From assembly GCA_011009095.1 (NCBI GenBank), contig VTPC01008113.1:65379-129378 (forward strand): DNA of 64,000 bases, read 5' to 3'. The position numbers and the translations under genes are program-made. The notes beneath the pieces were generated by a model. That model did no database searches. It worked only from the letters and a program-made list of their open reading frames with translations, and was not told the origin of the DNA. This document shows positions 35,755 through 47,230 of the stretch, one piece after another. The DNA comes from Ignelater luminosus. Lineage: Eukaryota; Arthropoda; Insecta; Coleoptera; Elateridae. How positions within the stretch are numbered: position 1 is the first letter of the stretch; each line of letters begins with the position of its first letter.

Positions 35755-36976
35755 CAGTGGTTCTTAACCTTTTAGTGATGAGGGACCATTTGACTAAATT
35801 TTTGTCTTGCCACCAACTGTTTGGCGGTGATATAAATTATTATAAGGTTGTTTTATAAATAAAACAAGTATAAAATTATTCGAAACCAAGAGTATTATAT
35901 TATTTACGAAAATTTTACATTAATTATACTATTTTAGTGCGATTTTTGTGACTGCATACCAACTGCTGAATCCTTGGTTCAGTGCTGCTCAAAGCCAAAC
36001 GCATGTCGGCACTGGCATTCAGACGATTTCGATGTTTATTTTTAATTATCAAAAGCGCCAAGAATCCCTGCTCGCATAAGTATGTGGTTGAAAATAAAGT
36101 AAGGTAACATAAAGCAATTTCTTGAATTTTAGGAAAAAAAAATTGCTTGTTGGCTCCAAAAATCTTCAAATTTACTTCCTGTCTCGAATGTATCTTTGCA
36201 GTTACTATCATGTTGCATTTCAATTAACTCTTCTTGAATTTCATCAGGCACCTCAGAAATGTTGACAATGAAAAGATTACGGATCAGTTTCCGAATACCT
36301 TTGTCATATCAGGAAAATAGCTATTGAATTCATTTTTGAAGTTTTGCAAATGAAGTGTAATGTTCTTTTATATTTTTCCTTTAATCTCATCACACTGTCT
36401 GTCAATCATTGGATTCAGCGTATCAAAGGCAAAAAAGTTCTCCCTTTCGACTTTGCTGATCCATAGGTCGATTTTAGCGATAAACGCACTGATTTTATCT
36501 TCAAATGCAAATATGTTGCTCGTGCGGAAAAATCCACTAAAGAAGCAAAATGTATTTGAAATTTGAACTGACAGAACTGATCCAGCAACTCTTTGTTCCT
36601 GTCCTACAAGCTCTTCGGCAGCTTTAAGCATACAAAGCTTTATTAGAGATTCGCCAATTGTGTGTGCTTTTTTGGATTTGGCAATCTTGAAATTTCAAAG
36701 CATGCAGTCAATGTTTTTTCAGTTACTGTATAACATGTTCGGCTGGGTCCAAGGTACATTTTTTTAGATTTATTAGGTTGCCTTCGAAGGGCGGCCACAA
36801 TAATTCGGATGTACCGAGCGAGATATTCGCTGCACACCCCGGCTCCGTCAGCTACCGACTCTTGAATTTTGACGCGCCGTCGACTCGTTGTCATTTATTT
36901 AATAATTTTAATAATTGTATGATGACTTCGCGGACCACTTAGGGTGCTTTCAGGGACCACCGGTTAAGAACCACTA
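35755..36976 (-). mobile_element. hAT-family transposon with both terminal inverted repeats
   Basis: The left end CAGTGGTTCTTAACC (from 35755) and right end GGTTAAGAACCACTA (to 36976) are inverted copies of the typical hAT terminus CAGTGGTTCTNAACC. The last base of the right end is A instead of G. Next to both ends the sequence AGGGACC/GGGACCA recurs. Both flanks contain AGTCTA (AGTCTAAA left, AGTCTAGA right), a possible damaged 8-bp target duplication. At 1.2 kb it is about a third to half the length of an autonomous ZBED-type hAT and carries a deleted transposase on the minus strand. Confidence 0.8.
35924..36894 (-). pseudogene. hAT (ZBED5-like) transposase, internally deleted
   Basis: Minus-strand reading from 36894 gives MTTSRRRVKIQ and later SRLPNPKKHTQLAN, like the start of the RNase H-like region of ZBED5-type hAT proteins (KSKKPHTI). 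Next, in another frame (36368-36631), FAFEDKISAFIAKIDLWISK and NFFAFDTLNPMIDR match the helical insertion domain. The last frame (35924-36223) has the C-terminal dimerisation block: FFPKIQEIALCYLTLFSTTY, LCEQGF and KNKHRNRLN. The catalytic segment between the first two pieces and any BED zinc finger are missing, so this copy cannot move by itself. Confidence 0.8.
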
Positions 36977-39259
36977 GAGTCTAGACCTAGACGTTTTGGC
37001 AATATTCAATTGTTTGCTTCAAAGTCTTCTCAAATTTCTCGACTTGTCCTGGTATTAAAAAGAGAGATTTTCAATGATTTACTATTACCAAAGAAGTAAA
37101 CCCCGCTCGGCTTCATTTTAAGTACTATTACAAAAAAATCAAAAAATTCTCATCAAAGTGGAAAAAATGTAGAAAGTTACTTTCGGTACCAGATGCATAA
37201 ATACCTAAAATAGTTGGGAAATAGTTTGGGAAAGAGAGAATTAGAAAAATCTTCACTTCACACTATATTGATCTTATCAGTTTGGCCCTGGAGTCTACGG
37301 TTATTTTCTAGCCTGGCAAAAGCTTGGGATTTTGGATTTTGATCCTACTTGCCCCTCAGATTGGTTAAGTCACAGTCTTTCTAGACTCATCATCTTTGAG
37401 CCAATCCGACTCTGGGTCTCATCAATTGTAATCTAGATAACTGTTGTGATTCAGATCATCAAATTAAAAAAATTGACATCAAAATGGTAGATATTGGGAA
37501 ACCAAAAGTGTGTTTGCACAAGAATTGTTTACAAAGTCAAATAATGAACCTGAAGCTATGTGATCTAAACTATGATCGGTAGATTGAGGGATCAAATATG
37601 GAAATTAGAAATCAGCTCAAAAGTCAACTAAAAAAATAGTGCAAGAAAATAAATCACACTCATGGAAATAAAACAATAGATCTCTTCACCCTTTCTAATC
37701 CTATTTTAGATACACAAAACTTCAATTGGTGAACCAATCGTGAACATTATCCAAGAAACTCAAAACCAAACACCAACGAATGGGTTACAGTTGATACAGA
37801 AACTGCAATTTTGCAAATAAATAAAGCTATTGGTAGTAAGAATGTTCTAGTCAAGTGATTAAAACGTGTTGGCCAAAATGGAAAAACAACTAGATTTGAT
37901 CATCGTAGTGTACAAGCAATCTTGACATCATCATTAAAACTACATATATATGTCAAAATAATGATCTCAGAAGTAAATGTCAGAGCATAATGGACTTTCC
38001 AAAATAAATTAATTGCTATTCGACAAATAGGCTGAAAATAACCACAGGCAATCAAAGAATATAGATGCCATAGTGTTCTCACTTGAAAACAAAACTCATA
38101 AGATCTCTGGTTTGTTATAAATCATACTAACATCATAAAGGCAAGAATTTTGCAAAATATCCAAAATTGTAATTAATTTGCCCATGTGGGCAAAATTCAT
38201 GAATCAGTCTCTAGTCCTTCGCAAAAACACAAGTTAACTTCTGGTATCAACTTAAAAAAGTGAAAACTAAATTTTCCACAAAAATTATTTTGAGAAGTAA
38301 AATCGTAGAGAATAAATAATTTTCAAAATAATAATAAACAAACGCTTTATAAGAACGATAGCATCTACTGTAATAATAGCCAAAATTGCAGTACAGCCTT
38401 AACACTTGAAACTAACTTTAACCAATGCTGTTATATAACGTTTAAGATTAAGATTAGAAATTAAATCGCTATTATTGAAACCCAATTATGAATTAGGTTT
38501 CTGATGAATAAGTTCAATACAGTTTCTTGCTTTTTGTAATTCACTCCCCGAACACAACTAGTAATATCTTCAGCAGGTGACGGAAATCTCAAAAAAAACA
38601 ACAAAATCAAACCGAACTATTTTCTTAGTTCAGTTTTTTATTGCCTGGCAAAAAATATATCAAAGAAGACGGAAAATGCTATTAGGTCATCTAAAAGCAA
38701 TCTAGGTTGTCGGTGTTTTAGTAACATTACTCTGAAAAACATCTGGAAACTCATGGGAGAAAACTTCCTATTTTATTTAGCTTGTGTCAGATATATTTTT
38801 ACTTCAATATCATAATGTAATATATTGGGTGGACAGTTTTATACTTGAATGACAGGGAGAAATTCCTGTTTTTTTCGATAATTAGTTTAAAAATAAATTC
38901 AAAATTGTCTCACTAATTTTTTTTAGTTAAATCACCCAAACAGTATTTTTAATAAAAAATAAGAAAAGAATAGAAAAAGAATACTAATTCTTAAATATAC
39001 ATTTCTGGTTATTTCATTACTCATGAATATTTTATTGTGTTTTAATTGTGTGTTTCAGGAAGAATAAATGTTATTTTAAAATATAATTGATTGAGTTAAG
39101 TTTTTGTTAGTAAACTTATAAAATTTTGTAGAAGTATAGGATATTAGAACGCTAGTGATTGATTGCCTTTACATTACTTACTGAGGAATATGTGTCTAAA
39201 AGCTGTATATCTAACAAATCGTTTTTACTTCACTATTTCATACAGTCCAGTTCTTTTTA
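36977..39259. other. Intronic stretch, possible decayed element at 37260-38100
   Basis: Around 37260-38100 the plus strand has broken protein-like segments such as NTNEWVTVDTETAILQINKA (about 37775-37835). These loosely resemble the region before the reverse transcriptase of non-LTR elements, but I cannot assign them. The rest is AT-rich. Confidence 0.3.
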
Positions 39260-39703
39260 TATAGTGTCCGCCAAAAAGGCTGGACCATACGGGAAAAAAT
39301 TTTATTGAATGGCTTATGGAAAATTTGTTTCCGGCATCAGGTTTTGCTTGCTTCAGAACCAAAAATGACCTAATCAAAAGTGGTCTCCATTACCTGTCAA
39401 ATTTGACATTTTTAGAAAAAATCCGAAAAATGGACTTGTTTGATTGAATTTTGAGAAAAGTCACGAGAGAAAAATGTTTCCTTTGCCGTATGTAAATTTT
39501 CAAAAGCCTACCACGATTTTTATATTAAGGGCAAAATATGAAAATCGTGACAAAATTTGACAGATTATGGAGACCACATGATTGTTTTGATTAGGTCATT
39601 TTTGGTTCTGGAACAAGCAAAACCTGATGCCGGAAACAATTATTCCATAAGTCATTCAATAAAAATATTTCCCATACGGTGCAGACTTTTTGGCGGACAC
39701 TAT
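39260..39703. mobile_element. MITE with ~165-bp terminal inverted repeats
   Basis: Begins TATAGTGTCCGCCAAAAAG and ends CTTTTTGGCGGACACTATA. The match continues inward through TTTCCGGCATCAGGTTTTGC and AACCAAAAATGACCTAATCA to CTGTCAAATTT, so each arm is about 165 bp, with few mismatches. The central ~110 bp is not paired. Flanking TA on both sides suggests the TA target duplication of Tc1/mariner elements. No transposase. The minus-strand frame starting inside the right arm is not a gene. Confidence 0.85.
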
Positions 39704-41344
39704 ATATGTATGTACATAATTCGGCTAAAATGAGTGAAACTAAAGGCACTATTGTGATGACTATCGGATGAAAAGAATAACCAAGTCTGTCGATCTTTGA
39801 AAGACCACACAATTTGGACTTTTAACTTGAGTGATCTTACTGTTAAATTTTATTTTTCGGTTTCGGAATTTTTTTTCTAACAGTGGGGTGCATGGAACGC
39901 TTTTGTTTTGTTAACAGTGTCATGGATATGTTATTATACAAGGTGTTCTGCGTGCTCAGTCATAAATTTATTTTGAATTTCGTGATTCATTCCCTTGATT
40001 GCAAAACTAAAACTTATCTTTTACAGATTGGCTGGAATATTATCGTATTGAGGATAATATTATCAAAATTTTATAAATAAAAATTATAAAGAATTATGTT
40101 TTCTCTATTCTTTCAACTTTATTTAAATATAATAATATAAAACATTTGGTCTACTTTTTATTAATACTTATTTGATTAACAAATAATCTAGTTTTCAATA
40201 ATGTAATGCATAAAGTACGTGCCAAAATTGCCACCACAATAACTGCCTTGAATTATTTTAGCGGTAACCACTTGACCTATAAAGTTTTTTAACAGAAATA
40301 CAATAGACCAACCAATAATAAAAAATAATTATAGTTTATTTTACGGTATAAAACAACATGATTAGTATATCACAATTATTACTTTCCCGTGCTACATCGT
40401 TTTGAAGAAAAGATAAATCTAATGTATCACAACTTTCGTTTTAATAGAATTATTTTCCTTAAAAACCAGTATAAATAATTGAATTAAAGATAAAATCTGA
40501 AATGAAATTGTTATAAGATGCAATACACTTTTTTATTATAGAATCGCTGAGTTATTATTATTGTAAGTATTGTTGAATTGAGAAAGGAGATTTAAAAACA
40601 AACTTTCCTAATTTTTGGAAAGTTTTACAATAATTAACGTTCGGGTAACTTGTAATATTATTAATAAACCATTCACGTGGCTTTCGCTCAACCAATGGTT
40701 GGGCAAGCCTCTAATAATAATAGTAAACGACAGAACTAAAATTCCTCTTTATTAAACAAAGAACATTTTGTTTAATTTTATCTATTAATGCAGCTCAATA
40801 AACCTGTAATATATTCACAAAAAGTAAAATAAAAAAAAAAGTAACAGTGCACACTCTAAAAATATTCTATTCAAATATGGTGAAGGCAGGTGTCTTTATT
40901 TAATGACAATATACAGGGTGATCCAAGTTAATTAAATAATCTTTAATAACTTCTCAATTAAACTTATTACATCACGTTATACAATATGCAAGCTAGAAAT
41001 CGCATGCCAACATGCAATCTTTTTTCTCATGTTCAACTTAATTACACAACAATTTTGTTTTTTTAGAGCAGATTACATACTTTAAAAGATTAACTAAAAG
41101 AGCTTGAATATTTAAAAATTATCCAACCAGTTAAAAAAATTAGAGGACTTTAACCGATTAACTTTTTTATTTTAATTTTCTTTAAATTGCGCCAGGGTCG
41201 TATTGTTAAATTTTATCGTTTTTAATCAATAAACTGTTTAATGACATAATGTGACTTTGATAATACCATTATTATATTTTAATTAAGAAAGTTTTATCAA
41301 ATATCTGAAGTAGATATAATTTAGGAACTACCCAGTCATTAAAA
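39704..41344. other. AT-rich intronic stretch
   Basis: ACAAGGTGTTCTGCGTGC at 39939 and ATACAGGGTGATCC at 40911 are short-repeat termini without identified partners. Otherwise nothing recognised. Confidence 0.4.
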
Positions 41345-42170
41345 ATGGATTACGATGACAGCAAAGATGATGTGACACTGGAAAGGTTGGTACAGAAGAC
41401 GAGTAAATAATTCCCACTAAAGCAAGATCGACTCTAAAGCAGTATAACCCTAACAAGTTTCGTTTTAAGTGGTGTAAGTGGATTCAGTTATGATTTTGAT
41501 GTTTTTGCTGTACCAAGAAGTCAAAATTATATAATATTCTTCGATAACTGGTTTAACAGCATGTCCCCTTATAGTATATGTTACGAAAGAAGGAATTTTA
41601 CCTCTCGGAATAAATCGTGTATCAAATTGTGAGCTGCCCAAAAAATCAGAAATGAAAAAAATGAGAACGAGGTTCGTTTGTATAGAAAGTTGCTATGATT
41701 GATGGAGTCGATATATCTTTAGTTTCTTGGTATGACAATAAGGTCGTACAGTAGGTATCTGGAGTAAGATTTTGTAAAAAGAACAATTCCACGTCCCAAA
41801 CATATTGGTGTATACAACAGCTAATGGGGGGAGTTAACTTGTTAGATTCAATGTTGGGTTATTACCGCATACTCCTAAGGTCAAAAAAAATGGTATATGA
41901 GGATGTTCTTCCATTTCATAAATATGGATATTGTGGAGAAGAACAATTAATAATCCAAACCTGTACTTACCACTTTCTGAATTCAGATTGGCAATAGCAG
42001 ATATTCTTACTAGATCCAAGACTGTAACCAACAAACGTGGAAGGCCGAGCAATTCCTTACAACTACAGACTTGAAGAAAAAAAATCCTGTTTCGCAAAAC
42101 TCAAGAAGTTCGTACCGATAATCAAAATTACCTACCAAAGTAGACCGTCAACGTTGCAAGTATTTTATTG
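41345..42170 (+). pseudogene. piggyBac transposase, decayed
   Basis: piggyBac-family (TTAA-specific) transposase remnant. From 41468 one frame reads SGVSGFSYDFDVF and NYIIFFDNWFNSM, matching the LSGVSGFSYKF and YFDNWFTS motifs, the latter containing a catalytic Asp. After breaks, RGSFV-KVA and IDGVDISLVSWYDNKVV (about 41660-41755) appear, then LMGGVNLLDSMLGYYRI and RSKK (41820-41890). The family motif GVDLLD is GVNLLD here, so a conserved Asp is Asn. Stops (for example in the RGSFV/KVA segment) and several frameshifts show inactivity. The upstream ATG at 41345 heads a short acidic segment that may be part of the N-terminal region. A C-terminal cysteine-rich domain was not identified. Confidence 0.8.
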
Positions 42171-44470
42171 ATTTTTTAAATATTTGTTTGGATGTTCCGA
42201 AGGGATACATAAATTTTTTATTATGACTTGAAACATTTTTGATTATTTCGGCATTGATTTGCCCTACTCTTCTGAAACCTAAAAAATCTAGATGTTTTAG
42301 CTTGCTTTGGTATTTTTTTACGTATAGATTGAGGTTAGTAGTAGACACTCTGTATATAAAGCTTTTTCACGAAAATTAAATATATTACAACATCAATCGT
42401 AAAAAAAGTAAACAAAGTATAAAATATGAATGTAGCGAGATAAAAACGGGTTTTTATTGGATCTTTTGGTTCGAATTCACCTTGAAACGGACTTAATGAA
42501 TTATTATATTTTTTTTAGTTTTTGTAAGTAAAGTACTTGTTATACGCTCATGTTTACATTACAATAAATACAGGTGATGCAGGTAATGCATAAAATTCTT
42601 TATAATTTGCCAGAGCACAGGCTCATTAATATTCATTTCCATGCTCATTCTAGTGGGTTGTTGATTGTTATATAAAAACAAAATAATAAACAAACAAAAA
42701 TTCAAATATCAAGAAAAATGATTAATAAAGCAGCAACAGTTGCGAAACGAAAAGGATTAAGTGGTAATACGATGAAACGTTTTGTAACAATGGGATGAAG
42801 CCAGGTATTTACACTACATCCTGTCGAATAGTAGTAAGATGAGACCTTTTATATGGTATGATCGATATCTTTTGTTTCTGACTACCCAAATACCTCCATT
42901 AGCTTTCTTTAAGGCATTTACTATATAAAACTAAGCGTTAATTTTATTCTGTAACATAAAAAAATTAAAATTCGAGAAAAACTTTTCCTAGGTTGTAATC
43001 GCATGAAAAACAATCATATTTATTTAGAATTTCTAATAATAACAATTTTTACTGTTATAGAAACATTTCTACTTGACCCTCAGTTTGACCTTACAACACA
43101 GTTACATTTCCATTTAGCGATTTTCACTGATTTAAGTTTGCATTTGAATGCGGATGAAAAAATTCTTTTATAATCCTTTATTTGCTGAGACTACCGTTCG
43201 GTAATAAATAATATTATTACAATACAAGCATTTTACTTATAATGCATTCGTAATGTTTGATGGAAATATTAATATTCATAAATGATAATTGGTAATGAAT
43301 CAACCCCAACCTTCATTACTTATGTTATGATTATGAGTTGTTCTTGAGAATACCAAATGCAATAAAATAAAGGTCAACATGGAAAAAACTAAAAACTAAA
43401 TAAAAAAGCAATAATTCTACTAAAATAACCAAAAGGTAATCAATTCCTCAATATACACAACGTAAACTTTAGCGCATAAAAGTTGTAAACTACATTCATT
43501 CATTTAAAAGCGTGTTCTACATAATTATATGAAATTATTTAATTGAATGAAGATTCTCGTTTTATATTCAAACTTTTGATTAAAAGTAGCACCAAAACTT
43601 CAGTAGAAATTAATTAAGTTAGTACTTATTCATTTACTTTTGAATCGTCCTATACATACGATGTAGTTAAAGAGTTTATTCAATTGTTTATGCTGATGAG
43701 ATTGATCTAGATACATTTTATTAAACATTTCTAGTTTGATAAAATAAAATTAATTATTCATACTGGAATTTACTACCGGCGCACACGGTCATGACAAACG
43801 CAAAAGAAATAAAAAAGTGTAGATACTTACCATGGTCTTATAAATAGTTAATGTAAAGGAAGATTGGCATTAAGATTTACGATGTCTCGTTTTCCTTCTT
43901 GGCATATTTTTCTTATAGGTAATTCGAAGGTTATTCCTATTACAAGTTTTGCCTAATTTTTTAAAAGTCGACATTTACATTTTTCAAGTATTGGATTAAT
44001 TCAGTATTCACATAGGTATTTGTTTTTGTTTTTATAAAAAATATGTACAACTTTTTGAATAAATAATGTCGCAAATCATTTCTTTAATGAAGCAATTAAC
44101 TAAATATACGAAATCTGATTTCATATTAATTATCCAAAGTTGTCTTAAGGGCTCTTAGGAAACAAATTTTATGTAACTAATGCTAAATCAGATTTCATGT
44201 ATTCGATCAACTCATTCATTAAGAGAATGTACTGCGACATTATTTATGCAAAAAGCTGTACACTTATGAACAAAATTTTCATGAAACCAATAAAGTAAAT
44301 ATAACAGTGAATAAGAATACACCCAAAGCAGTTTTTTTACTGCTTTAATATTGACTTTTAACAGTGATTGACACGTCAATTAACCACTTAAATATTAAAT
44401 TATAGAAATATCGTAAAGCGCAAAATTGAAAACTTATAAGTTGTACAAGAATTAAAAGAAAAGGAATTAC
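42171..44470. other. AT-rich intronic stretch next to exon 1
   Basis: ACTCTGTATATAAAGC at 42347 vaguely resembles a short-repeat terminus. No gene, RNA or element recognised up to the exon 1 donor. Confidence 0.4.
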
Positions 44471-44593
44471 CTCGTGATGCTTAGGATGCACATGATTACA
44501 CAGTTTGTGAGAACTCGATTTAGTTATAAAAGTTATAATTAAAATAAATAAATTTAAACAAAACTCGTACTTCCATTTAACTTTAATGGCCAT
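44471..44593 (-). CDS. Invadolysin: Invadolysin (leishmanolysin-like peptidase), exon 1
   Basis: First coding exon of a zinc metallopeptidase of the M8 (leishmanolysin-like) family; animal invadolysins are secretory-route or lipid-droplet-associated proteases linked to cell migration and mitosis. The 41 codons start at an ATG in a good insect context (AATAATGG). They encode a short basic start, a hydrophobic signal-peptide core (FCLNLFILIITFIT), then SSSHKLCNHVHPKHHE, which matches the cysteine/histidine-rich N-terminus of insect invadolysins. The exon ends in phase 0 at a GTAATT donor (forward strand, just below 44471). The next exon opens with VVNGVHIEPEH, so the join reads through as the family motif HHEVV-GVHIEPEH. 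The catalytic domain is not in this window. The assignment rests on motif recognition across the three exons. Reading on past the donor gives a longer open frame that is intron, not protein. Confidence 0.85.
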
Positions 44594-45049
44594 ATTATTT
44601 AAAAATAATTTTCTAATACAAAAACTACATGCTTACAATTTTCGCGATCACATAAATAAACGTGTAATAATGATACCTCGCATACGATGGTTCGCACCAC
44701 AGAATAACATGACAAACTACTGAAACATCGAAAAGACCAGTTTTGCAGGTACTGCGCCTCTGTTGGCGCAACGAACAGCTGATTGTGAATGTTGAGGGGA
44801 ACTATTGTTCGTCTCAAAAATGTTTTAATAAATTCTCATTATCGTACGTGAAAAATCGCATGCATTTACTGGATTAAAATTTTAACAATCTCACACAATG
44901 CGTATTAGAATACTACAATCCTATGATATCGTAAACTTCGATAAGTATGCAACCCTTTTTTACAAAAAGCAGGTGGTATCTGATACAGTTCCCTGAATCT
45001 GAATTTTGTTATAACTGCACTTCATTAAGATAATTCGCAATTGTATGCA
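44594..45049 (-). other. Probable 5' leader and promoter-proximal region
   Basis: Between the ATG and the DRE pair. It is richer in GC than the intron around 44700-44800 (for example GCGCAACGAACAGCTG). A pyrimidine-rich TAG (minus strand TTTTTGTATTAG, about 44616) could be the acceptor of a 5' UTR intron, so part of this region may be intronic. A 72-codon open frame on the minus strand here (44599-44817) has no family resemblance and is more likely leader sequence. Confidence 0.4.
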
Positions 45050-45160
45050 CCTCATATCAACGAATTGGCCATATCGATAAGTTGTGTTACGAATTTGACA
45101 CGACCTCTCATAACCACAAAAAACTTGAAACAATCTCGTACGTGCCTATCGATAAAGTGA
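45050..45160 (-). promoter_or_regulatory. Candidate DRE-type promoter of invadolysin
   Basis: Two exact TATCGATA octamers lie 75 bp apart (45072-45079 and 45147-45154). This is the DNA-replication-related element bound by DREF, a core promoter motif of TATA-less housekeeping genes in insects. The pair is about 480 and 555 bp upstream of the invadolysin ATG. Local base composition is less AT-rich than the surroundings. One such octamer is expected a few times per 64 kb in AT-rich DNA, so the pairing and position matter more than a single hit. The start site itself is not resolved. Confidence 0.45.
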
Positions 45161-46974
45161 AATACCGTTACTGGAATTTCTACCCATCAACTTTGCGCGT
45201 AGAATGGGTTGCCTACCCTACAGCTGTTAATGTATAAAATCAATTGACTTTAAGGATTACAGTTTTCTCGTTTTATTTGATTTGTATCCATTTCCAATGT
45301 AAATTAAAAACAATACAAGTTAATTTTATACATCGCATTTATTTGCTTTTCATTTCAAATACAGTAACATTTTATATAAAATCTCATTAGTTAATCAAAC
45401 TTACTAGTTTACCAACATACATGATTATTTAATAACCACAGTACTTTTACTTAAGATTAGAAATTATTTATATCAAATCCATTTAAATTACCTTTTTCTC
45501 CCAACAATTTCTATTATAAACTGGCATCTTGAAACATGAAACATAATTGAGAACAATTTAGAAAATTCTGATCAAATTTTAGAATATATCATCGTAAGTC
45601 CACATAGACTTTATAATCAAAAATAAATTAATTACAAGACAGTTTAATTGATTACACTTCCATTTTTATAAAACAAAACAGCAATAGAATGGAATTCAAT
45701 TCATTCAAGATACTTTTCTTTTCACAAATTTTTTTCTTCTACAAGACACAATTTAAAAAAATGCAGAAAACTAGGTTACGACAGAAACTACAAAATTCAA
45801 GAAACTGTTTATCAACAATTATAATCAGACACTAATTCCATACGACATTTATTTAAATATGCTTCCTCTATTTTCGTTAAGACCTAAAAGTAAAACTCAT
45901 AAAATACAAAACCACCAAATCATAATCCGGATCGCATTACTGCTTGTTCACTCTGCATAAATGTGCACCATTTTCAGGTGTCCACCATTCTTAAACATAT
46001 TTTAAAATCTAAATTCTTTAGCCTTATACTACATACAAACAATTTTTAAAAATATCTGGAACTGAATATTAGAAACAAACGATTTAACAACAAAACAGAA
46101 ATATTTAAATAAAATGTTGCGCTAATAAATTTTTCAACTCTTCTACTATATACCGAATAGGAAGACCTTCCAGCATCACAAAAGAATCCTTTTACAATTC
46201 CATAAACAAGTTTTAGATTCACATCCAGCGATATATCATCCAAGCTAGTTTCCAGAAACTTCTACGTTAAGAGGTTATATATATCGTTAATGAATATGCA
46301 CCCAATATCAAATTTTAAAAATACATCAATCGCATGTTAAATTACAACTACCTGTAAAAGAGAGAAATTCAGAAGCGGTTTAGAAACACATTTTTGTTGT
46401 ATACCTTGTATACCTGCGCATTACATTCCTTGATTATTTAGATGTCATCAGTTTCTCTCAAGCACTTTCAATATCTTAGAAAACTAAAGATGAATGTTTG
46501 AAAACTCAAAAACATAAACAATTTTTATTGTTATGCTCAATTCTAGGTTACGTTTATATAAACAAAAGATGAATGAACTACCTGTAAGTACCGATAATAC
46601 AGGTTTCTTCATCTGATGTATGCCGGTAAATCTAAAATCTGAACTAAATATATGCGTACTGTAAAGATGATTTTCCTTAATTATAAAATTAGCTGTAGAG
46701 AGTTTCACTAATTTAATGTAACTTTCAAGAAGTTCCATACCAATCATATTACAAAACCAGTTCTGTAACTGTCGTGGGACTTGAAGTTTAAATATCTATA
46801 GTACATCATGAAAGGAAATTTGGAACACGTGGGCCATCCAGCTAGAAACATTCGTCCTAGAATTGATGTATTTTTATTTAGTTCAACAATTTAGTTTTAC
46901 TCTATAGCTTCTTCTCAGCTTTTGTTCTGCAGTAAATCAGCTAGTTTTACACCGAAAGATATTGTGTTCTTTAA
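45161..46974. other. AT-rich intergenic stretch upstream of invadolysin
   Basis: Short frames only (46046-46243, 46484-46747), with no family resemblance. No repeat recognised. Confidence 0.4.
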
Positions 46975-47230
46975 TTGCCAAAAGTCTTTTTCCACATTGG
47001 TTTCTATTACAGGATTTTCCCTTTTTGTTCTTTTGCTTACTACCTGTTTCTTTCCTTCTGTTTAGTGCCCTTTTCCTCTTCCTCTTCTTTGTACCCTTTT
47101 TGTTCTTCAACTATTATTCTCTTTCCTTCTTCTTCTATCACGTAATTTTCTTTCTGTTTTCTTATCTTTGCCCTCTTATTCTTTTCCTTCTCTTTGCCAT
47201 TCTTGTCTTGTTCTCTTCAATGGTCAAGCT
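46975..47230. repeat. Polypyrimidine low-complexity tract
   Basis: About 250 bp rich in CTTTTTC, TTCCTTC and CTTCTTC. It creates a 94-codon plus-strand frame of almost only Phe, Leu, Ser and Tyr, which is a composition artefact. A second weaker C/T-rich tract lies at 48210-48300. Confidence 0.7.

Larger units (their letters stand above)
5522..44470 (-). other. Invadolysin intron 1 (38.9 kb)
   Basis: The stretch between the exon 1 donor and the exon 2 acceptor contains no recognisable exon of this gene. It is mostly AT-rich single-copy-looking sequence plus decayed DNA transposons of at least four superfamilies (mariner, Mutator-like, hAT, piggyBac), MITEs, a satellite-like block and foldback repeats, all annotated separately. 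Long 5' first introns often carry regulatory DNA, but I see no specific enhancer signature. The alternative that the interval holds an unrelated nested host gene cannot be excluded, but no convincing multi-exon gene was seen. Confidence 0.8.

Noticed and set aside
39591..39812. 73-codon minus-strand frame
   Set aside because: It begins in the right arm of the MITE and reads through its terminus into flanking DNA.
44345..44470. Extension of the exon 1 reading frame to a stop at 44345
   Set aside because: The frame crosses a good GTAATT donor exactly where family homology stops and where exon 2 continues it.
44599..44817. 72-codon minus-strand frame upstream of exon 1
   Set aside because: No family resemblance; position fits 5' leader or promoter sequence.
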